From the NCBI RefSeq assembly GCF_008831285.2, contig NC_045144.1, positions 13,691,858 through 13,755,857 of the forward strand: a DNA stretch of 64,000 nt, in the 5' to 3' direction. Below the pieces are notes generated by a model. That model saw only the letters and a list, made by a program, of their open reading frames with translations. It was not told the origin of the DNA and ran no database searches. Shown in pieces: positions 58,857-64,000 of the stretch. This DNA is from Nymphaea colorata. Lineage: Eukaryota; Streptophyta; Magnoliopsida; Nymphaeales; Nymphaeaceae. The first letter of the stretch is position 1. Every line of letters starts with the position of its first letter. A program made the translations under genes and the position numbers.

Positions 58857-59048
58857 TAGCCAAGATGCATGGAATGGAGGAAGTGGTTGGTGATGAACAT
58901 AACCACAATACTTCAAGCTCTCACATCAGAAGTTTGAACATTAATGAGCAGGAAAACAACAACTCACAGGAGACAAACACATTTGCAAATGAGCAAACCT
59001 AAAGTAGGCATAACACCAACTCTCATACAGTAGATTGAGACACGTTCA

Positions 59049-59984
59049 ATGCATGGAATAGTTAAGCCCAACCCACTATACCTACTGTCATGTACATTAC
59101 TTCCTAAAGAACCCGATTCTATGAAAGAAGCCTTATCACATAGAGGTTGGGCAGCTGCCATGAAGGAGGAGATTGATGCTCTTAAACCCACTGAAACGTG
59201 GGACTTGGTTCCTAGAAAACATGCAAAACACATCATTGGATGCAAGTGGGTTTTCAAAGCCAAAGTTAAAGTGGATGGAAGCATGGACATGTTGAAGGCG
59301 AGGCTTCTAGCAAAGGGCTACAACCAAATACCAGGAGTGGACTTCATTGAAACATTTTCACCCTTTATTAAGCCAACAACAATCAGAATTATATTTACTG
59401 TTGCCTTGTCAAGAAAATGGAGGATACATCAAATGGACATCAAGAATGTTTTCCTCCATGGTGAACTAGATGAACCTGTCTTCATGGATCAGCCACCAAG
59501 ATTTAGAGACCCAAATAAGCCTAACTATGTTTGTAGACTAAATAAGGCTTTATATGGGCTGCGTCAATCTGCAAGAATGTGGTTTGACAAATTCAGCAAC
59601 TTTCTGACAAATTATGGATTTTTCTGCAGTCCAGTAGACTCATCGCTGTTCATTTACAAAGGTGAGCATGGAACCATATGGCTGCTTTTATACGTTGATG
59701 ATATTCTAATTACTGGTGATAGACAATATATAATCACAAGTTTTATTGGAGATATCAGTTCAGCTTTTGCTATGAAAGATCTAGGAGATGTCCATCACTT
59801 CCTAGGCATACAAGTACAACAAGAAGAAGATGTCATATTCTTAAATCAAACAAGATATGCAAAGGAAATTCTTCAACATGCAAACTTGAGTGATTGTAAG
59901 CCTAGCAACACACCTATGGCAGAAACTCCTCATTGCAATCAGTCGAGCCCATGTTTCCAAGTCGCCACATTTTTTGAAGCATAG
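59049..59984 (+). CDS. Copia-2 reverse transcriptase domain, open for 311 codons (partial pol)
   Basis: This is a well-kept RVT_2 domain. [12 protein letters not shown] at about residue 36 is followed by [39 protein letters not shown] with the first catalytic aspartate, [16 protein letters not shown], then YVDDILIT (about residue 216) and [12 protein letters not shown]. It reverse-transcribes element RNA in family members. The frame lacks an upstream fusion to integrase and ends before RNase H because of a shift near 59960, so it is a fragment of a broken polyprotein. The ATG used is only the first in the open stretch. Confidence 0.85.
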   Translation: MHGIVKPNPLYLLSCTLLPKEPDSMKEALSHRGWAAAMKEEIDALKPTETWDLVPRKHAKHIIGCKWVFKAKVKVDGSMDMLKARLLAKGYNQIPGVDFIETFSPFIKPTTIRIIFTVALSRKWRIHQMDIKNVFLHGELDEPVFMDQPPRFRDPNKPNYVCRLNKALYGLRQSARMWFDKFSNFLTNYGFFCSPVDSSLFIYKGEHGTIWLLLYVDDILITGDRQYIITSFIGDISSAFAMKDLGDVHHFLGIQVQQEEDVIFLNQTRYAKEILQHANLSDCKPSNTPMAETPHCNQSSPCFQVATFFEA

Positions 59985-60181
59985 TAGGTTATCTGCAATA
60001 TCTTACCTTCACTCATCCAGACTTGGCATACAGTGTCAATTTTGTGTCACAATATATGCAATCACCATCTCAATAGTATATGCAATCACCATCTCAATTC
60101 CATTTTCAATTAGTTAAGAAAATTCCCAGATATGTGAAGGCCACTATAGAACATGGACTCTGGATATAACCAACTGATTGC

Positions 60182-60681
60182 ATGCTTCTTCAAGGGTACT
60201 CTGACGCTGATTGGGCTGAGTGTCCAATCACCCGACCTTCAACAACTGAATATGGCATTTATCTTGGGCCAAACTGCATCTCATGGTCTGCTAAGAAACA
60301 GCCGATAGTAGCACATTCAAACTCAGAAGCAGAGTACCGTGCATTAGCCTCGACAATAGCAGAGATGACTTGGATCACTTATATATTGCGCGATATTGGG
60401 GTTAGTCTATCCAAGACACAATATTGTACTGTGATAATATGTCTGCATTACACATAACCATTAACCCAGTAATGCACAGCAGGTCCAAACACATTGAATT
60501 AGACTACCATTATATCAGAGAAAGAGTTGCATCCAAGCTCCTTGAAACCAGATATATCCCTTCAGCAGAACAGGTGGCAAATATCTTCACAAAACCATTG
60601 GGACGAGCTCGATTTCTTTATTTAAGGAACAAACTTGGACTAAAGCTACAACACCTAGTCCAGTTTGAGGGGGGATATTAA
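60182..60681 (+). pseudogene. Copia-2 RNase H
   Basis: GYSDADWAECPITRPSTTEY opens the domain, then SWSAKKQPIVAHSNSEAEYR (the catalytic E region) follows. After a frame change near 60425 come [25 protein letters not shown] and the end motif [14 protein letters not shown]. It stops just before the polypurine tract. Confidence 0.9.
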
Positions 60682-60975
60682 CTCAGCTGAAATACACTCC
60701 AAAGAAAATCAGTATACATTAGATGTATTATGAAATATTTCTGATATCAGGCCTTGCGTGAATGATTAGAAGTGGCTAGGCTTGCTGGAACTCGTGGTGG
60801 AGCAGAGCAATGCTGGAATTCATGGTGGAGCAAAGCAACAACTATTTGTTATAACAAAAAATATCTTTTTAAGAATATTCTTTTGTTTTTAGTCTACAAA
60901 GCACAGTTGTGCTCATTGTAAAGTAGTGCAACAGAAAAGCACAAATAGAAAAATAGAAGTTCTCTCTTTCCTTTA
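60676..60975 (+). repeat. Copia-2 3' LTR
   Basis: 300 bp, TATTAACTC...CCTTTA. It is followed by GAGTT, identical to the five bases before the 5' LTR. It carries substitutions at about ten sites relative to 56127-56427. Confidence 0.96.
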
Positions 60976-61290
60976 GAGTTACACAATCTCGTTAATTAGC
61001 AGGAAGATCTTAAGGTCAACATGGAAAATGCACTGCTGAGATATTTGGGGGAAGCCAGATGAAAAGTTTTTGCTTCTATAGGAGAAAGGTGTAATATTCA
61101 ACTGATCGAGGGTCATGACACCTTGTGTTGGTGTAACAACAGCCCTCCAATCACATCCAAAAGCCATATTTGGGAGAGGATTCGAAAAAAGAGTACAACT
61201 ATTAATTGGAGAAAGAAAATCTAGTTGTCTGGCTCCCTTCCTAGGGCTTGTTGGGTAGTCTATATAGGTAGCTTTGGGGTGTCATGGCCC
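60976..61290 (+). pseudogene. LINE ORF2, right part
   Basis: Continuation of the LINE interrupted by Copia-2. Near 61110-61260 the plus-strand text DTLCWCNNS, then TTINWRKKI and LPRACWVVY, resembles the C-terminal RT zinc-binding region of plant LINE ORF2 (a W-VWF-G-IPR pattern). It contains stops. The boundary with the following DNA is unclear. Confidence 0.55.
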
Positions 61291-64000
61291 AAGTTTTTTG
61301 ACACCAATTTTTTTTTTTATAGATAATAACAGAAGAAACATTGAGTCTTATTCCGAACAAACTTGAGCAATGACCAAAATGAAAACAAATCAAATGCCAA
61401 CAAAAGAGGCACCCTTTTTACTCCACATAGAACACTTAGACTCAAACAACTAAAGTATCCACAAAGTCCAAACTCGACGTAGTTTCCAGATTGCCAATGC
61501 CGGTCCATCACAAAGACTGAGGATATCACTCTTGTAGCCACGATCTCTCAAGAACTACCTATAGGGATCGAAAGAAGAGTCAGATTTCTTTTGAGTATGG
61601 AAACATCCAGTCATTCATGGAACATGGTCTGACAAAATAAGTTTAGAATTATGTTAAACAATACATACGGGGACTTTATGGTCACGTCCGTAAGTCATCA
61701 ATCCATAATGCACCTTAGGGTTAGATCTTATCATTATGAATGAGGTGTACCCAACATCCATATGTTTGTAGAACTACAACCGTGGTCCATTAACAATGAT
61801 AATGGTCATCGTGACGAACCAACAACAAAAAACCCTATGGGCACAACTCACAGGTAGCACAAATTATATCTTCACCATGCGATTCAAACTGAACAAGGGT
61901 AACCTGAAGTGAAGCCTCCTGAGATATCCCAGATCGCCGCTGTAGCAGTAGGGTCCAACCACCGGTGTTACCAAAAGCATAACAAAATCCCGAGCCCTTG
62001 TGCCACCTAATACCCTGTGGGTCATCAAGTGCTGACGGAGGAGTGTGTGACTAAAGTAACCTCGTGCGCATCACCATCTCCCTAGACAAAACCAACTACT
62101 AGACCAAAGTTCATGCTCGCACTCACATGTACCATTGTATAAAACATAGTCCACGCCTTGTTCTATGCATTCAAATGTGAGGGTTATCCTTACTAGACAT
62201 AGTTTATTAACTCTCCCAAAAGCCAACTTTAGGCCCCAATCCCAAAACAAAACGAGTCTAGCCAATTTAAATTCCCAAGAATTAGGGACAACCACTATAA
62301 CATACACATCAGGTATACACTACCAAACTTTGTTTATTTATGGTCCTTTATCAATTCATATATATGTGTATCCACTGGTATGGAATACACCTCATACATT
62401 CATATATCTCCTTGTTTATATATATATATATATGGCTGAACCACCCTATGGCTTTATACTAACGATTCAGGCTATCGTCCCCTCACAATTTGTTCATATT
62501 TGAGGGCACAACCAACTTAATTTAAGTACACGAGATAGCAACGTTTGAGTTACCTCAGCTCTTTGTTAAATAACTGTAGCGTTTATATACAATTGTTTAT
62601 TACATCTCTAGCTATTTTTTTTGTTTCCTCCCCTACAGGAATTTCTTTGTTCTCAGTAGTTGCTCTCAACATTTTACCTTCGTATTCATGTTTATCACTT
62701 TTAGTAGGAAGAACCACATGTCCAAGTTAGCTACACCGATCTCTGAAGCCACATCTTTTACAGTTTTTCTCCATTCGGCCCCACACTGCACACACCCTAC
62801 AATAATACCTTAACTCTTATGGAGCTTGGTGGTTTCAGCCAACAGTTTCAACCAGATATTTTAGAAGTTTGATTGTCGACTTCTACTAGTTTCCATTTGG
62901 TGTATTCTCATTTCCTGTCCTGAAAATTTCTGTAAATTTTTTATCCTGATTCTATTTCTGGTTCCTCTGTTCTTGTTAGTTTTGCTTATTGAATGAATTT
63001 TCTGTATTAGGCAAAACAACAATTCCTTTGATGACATTCCTAGGCTAACCTTACTCAAAAAGGTGATTGTATCTCTTTAGATTCATCCCATTGATCTCTT
63101 CTGGTTAATTCGTAGATAACATGAGGATCTTACTGTTCTTTTATCAAATCTGCAGGTTTACTAAATAATTTTTATTTCCAACCTTTCTAAGCATGTGCGG
63201 CTACTCACTGTTGCTCAGCATGTCATCAAGGGACGAATGAGTATTTCAGAATTTCCTCACCCAAATCAGATTGAGTTCTGTTATGTGTTATTATATAAAC
63301 ATACCAATGTATAAGAGCTGCGTGCTTCTATTACGATTAAATATTCCCCTACATATCTAGTATTACTAACTTCAACTGAGTGACAATCATAGAGTACAAA
63401 GCAGTCCCCTGCTAAGTAGGCCTTGTATCAATCGTGTTATGTTTTGCATAGGTCTAGTTAATGTTGATGCCAGACTCTCTCTTTTTCTTTCTTGTGTTTT
63501 GTTATGATTTAAACACTAACATAATGCATGAGATCCTTAGAAGGATATGACAGAAACATAATAGCTAAGAGACATGGTTGATATATCCTACTCCTACTGA
63601 TTTTTGGTGATATACATCTACAGTTTCCTATCATCACCAGACCCATTCACGAAGGAACTTACCACCCATATCAGTTCAACATGCAAGCACATTTGTATTC
63701 AGTCCAGCTACTGCAACATATATCCCGCAAATTGAATTCACAGCTACATATAAGTATGTACAAATATACACTGAAGATCTATATGTGTACCTTATATATA
63801 GATGCATACATATTTATATATATATACAGATCTTCATAAGAACAGGGGTTTTCCCTGTTCAACTTACAACTAAGTGCCACCAGCTACAGAAAATATCAAT
63901 CTATGCACATCTGAAATTTAGATATCATCACGTCACATCACCCATACATTCACCATCTATCGTAAGACTGATCATGCAAAATACTTCCTTAATAAATCTG
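61291..64000. other. No gene recognised
   Basis: AT-rich, with a T run near 61310, a short TA run near 62421-62433, and a small perfect hairpin (GAACAGGG ... CCCTGTTC) at 63840-63860. Open frames at 62165 and others show no family motif. Part of 61680-62330 looks like decayed retroelement untranslated sequence but could not be assigned. Confidence 0.4.

Larger units (their letters stand above)
56127..60975 (+). mobile_element. Copia-2, complete Ty1/Copia retrotransposon (4849 bp), inserted in the LINE
   Basis: LTRs are 56127-56427 and 60676-60975, both TATTAACTC...CCTTTA. A primer site TGGTATCAGAGC follows the 5' LTR, and the polypurine tract is at 60667-60675. The target duplication GAGTT (56122-56126 and 60976-60980) is perfect. 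The LTRs differ by about 10 substitutions and one indel in 300 bp by my count, so the insertion is fairly young but not new. Gag, protease, integrase and RNase H are broken. RT has a 311-codon open frame. Confidence 0.96.

Noticed and set aside
62165-62503. 112-codon open frame, plus strand
   Set aside because: It includes AT-repeat-encoded isoleucine/tyrosine runs and has no motif.
63840-63860. Perfect 8-bp stem hairpin as a terminator
   Set aside because: It is short and isolated, and intrinsic terminators of this form are not used by plant nuclear genes.

Overview
The window looks like repeat-rich nuclear DNA of a flowering plant. The evidence is AT-rich intergenic sequence, Ty1/Copia retrotransposons primed by initiator tRNA-Met, a plant-type LINE, hAT and CACTA DNA-transposon ends, a plant mobile domain remnant, and decayed copies of plant gene families (L-type lectin receptor kinase, EMS1/EXS-like LRR receptor kinase, GDPDL-type glycerophosphodiester phosphodiesterase, J-domain protein). 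The species cannot be named from sequence alone. No protein-coding gene in the window appears intact, and no tRNA or rRNA gene was recognised.

The dominant structure is a large direct duplication. Bases 1-11810 (copy A) match 47041-58854 (copy B) almost base for base, with scattered SNPs, many one-base indels and microsatellite length differences. Copy A stops exactly at a 100-N gap (11811-11910). An unmerged alternative haplotype or redundant contig therefore explains it at least as well as a real tandem duplication.

The repeated block, read best in copy B, is layered. A lectin receptor kinase gene (start 42931, end 49862) is split by a complete Copia element (Copia-1, 43975-48947) that landed at the juxtamembrane/kinase junction with a 5-bp target duplication. 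After it come three decayed Copia fragments in alternating orientation (51470-53360 minus, 53440-54105 plus, 54537-55137 minus). Next is a LINE reverse transcriptase (55167-61290) that is itself split by a second complete Copia element (Copia-2, 56127-60975) with unusual TA...TA LTR termini and a perfect GAGTT target duplication.

The unique middle (11911-42930) holds a decayed BED-finger hAT transposase next to the gap, an EMS1-like LRR fragment at about 17 kb, and a 59-bp minisatellite at 18.8 kb. A long retroelement-like region (20.8-28.9 kb) contains a cryptic AGATCCAAA-type satellite, a foldback, a plant mobile domain pseudogene and a putative long LTR. Two non-autonomous hAT elements with 8-bp target duplications lie at 27.7 and 30.6 kb, followed by two J-domain exons at 34.5 kb and a GDPDL exon at 35.3 kb. 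A second long LTR-like region occupies 36.5-40.4 kb, and a CACTA-type terminus lies at 42.7 kb. The right end (61.3-64 kb) is non-coding as far as can be seen.

No undescribed defence or metabolic system is evident. The points of most interest are the duplication ending at the gap, the reconstructable nested insertions, the in-frame 24-bp repeat at the Copia-1 pol/LTR junction, and the newly recognised host-gene and mobile-domain fragments.
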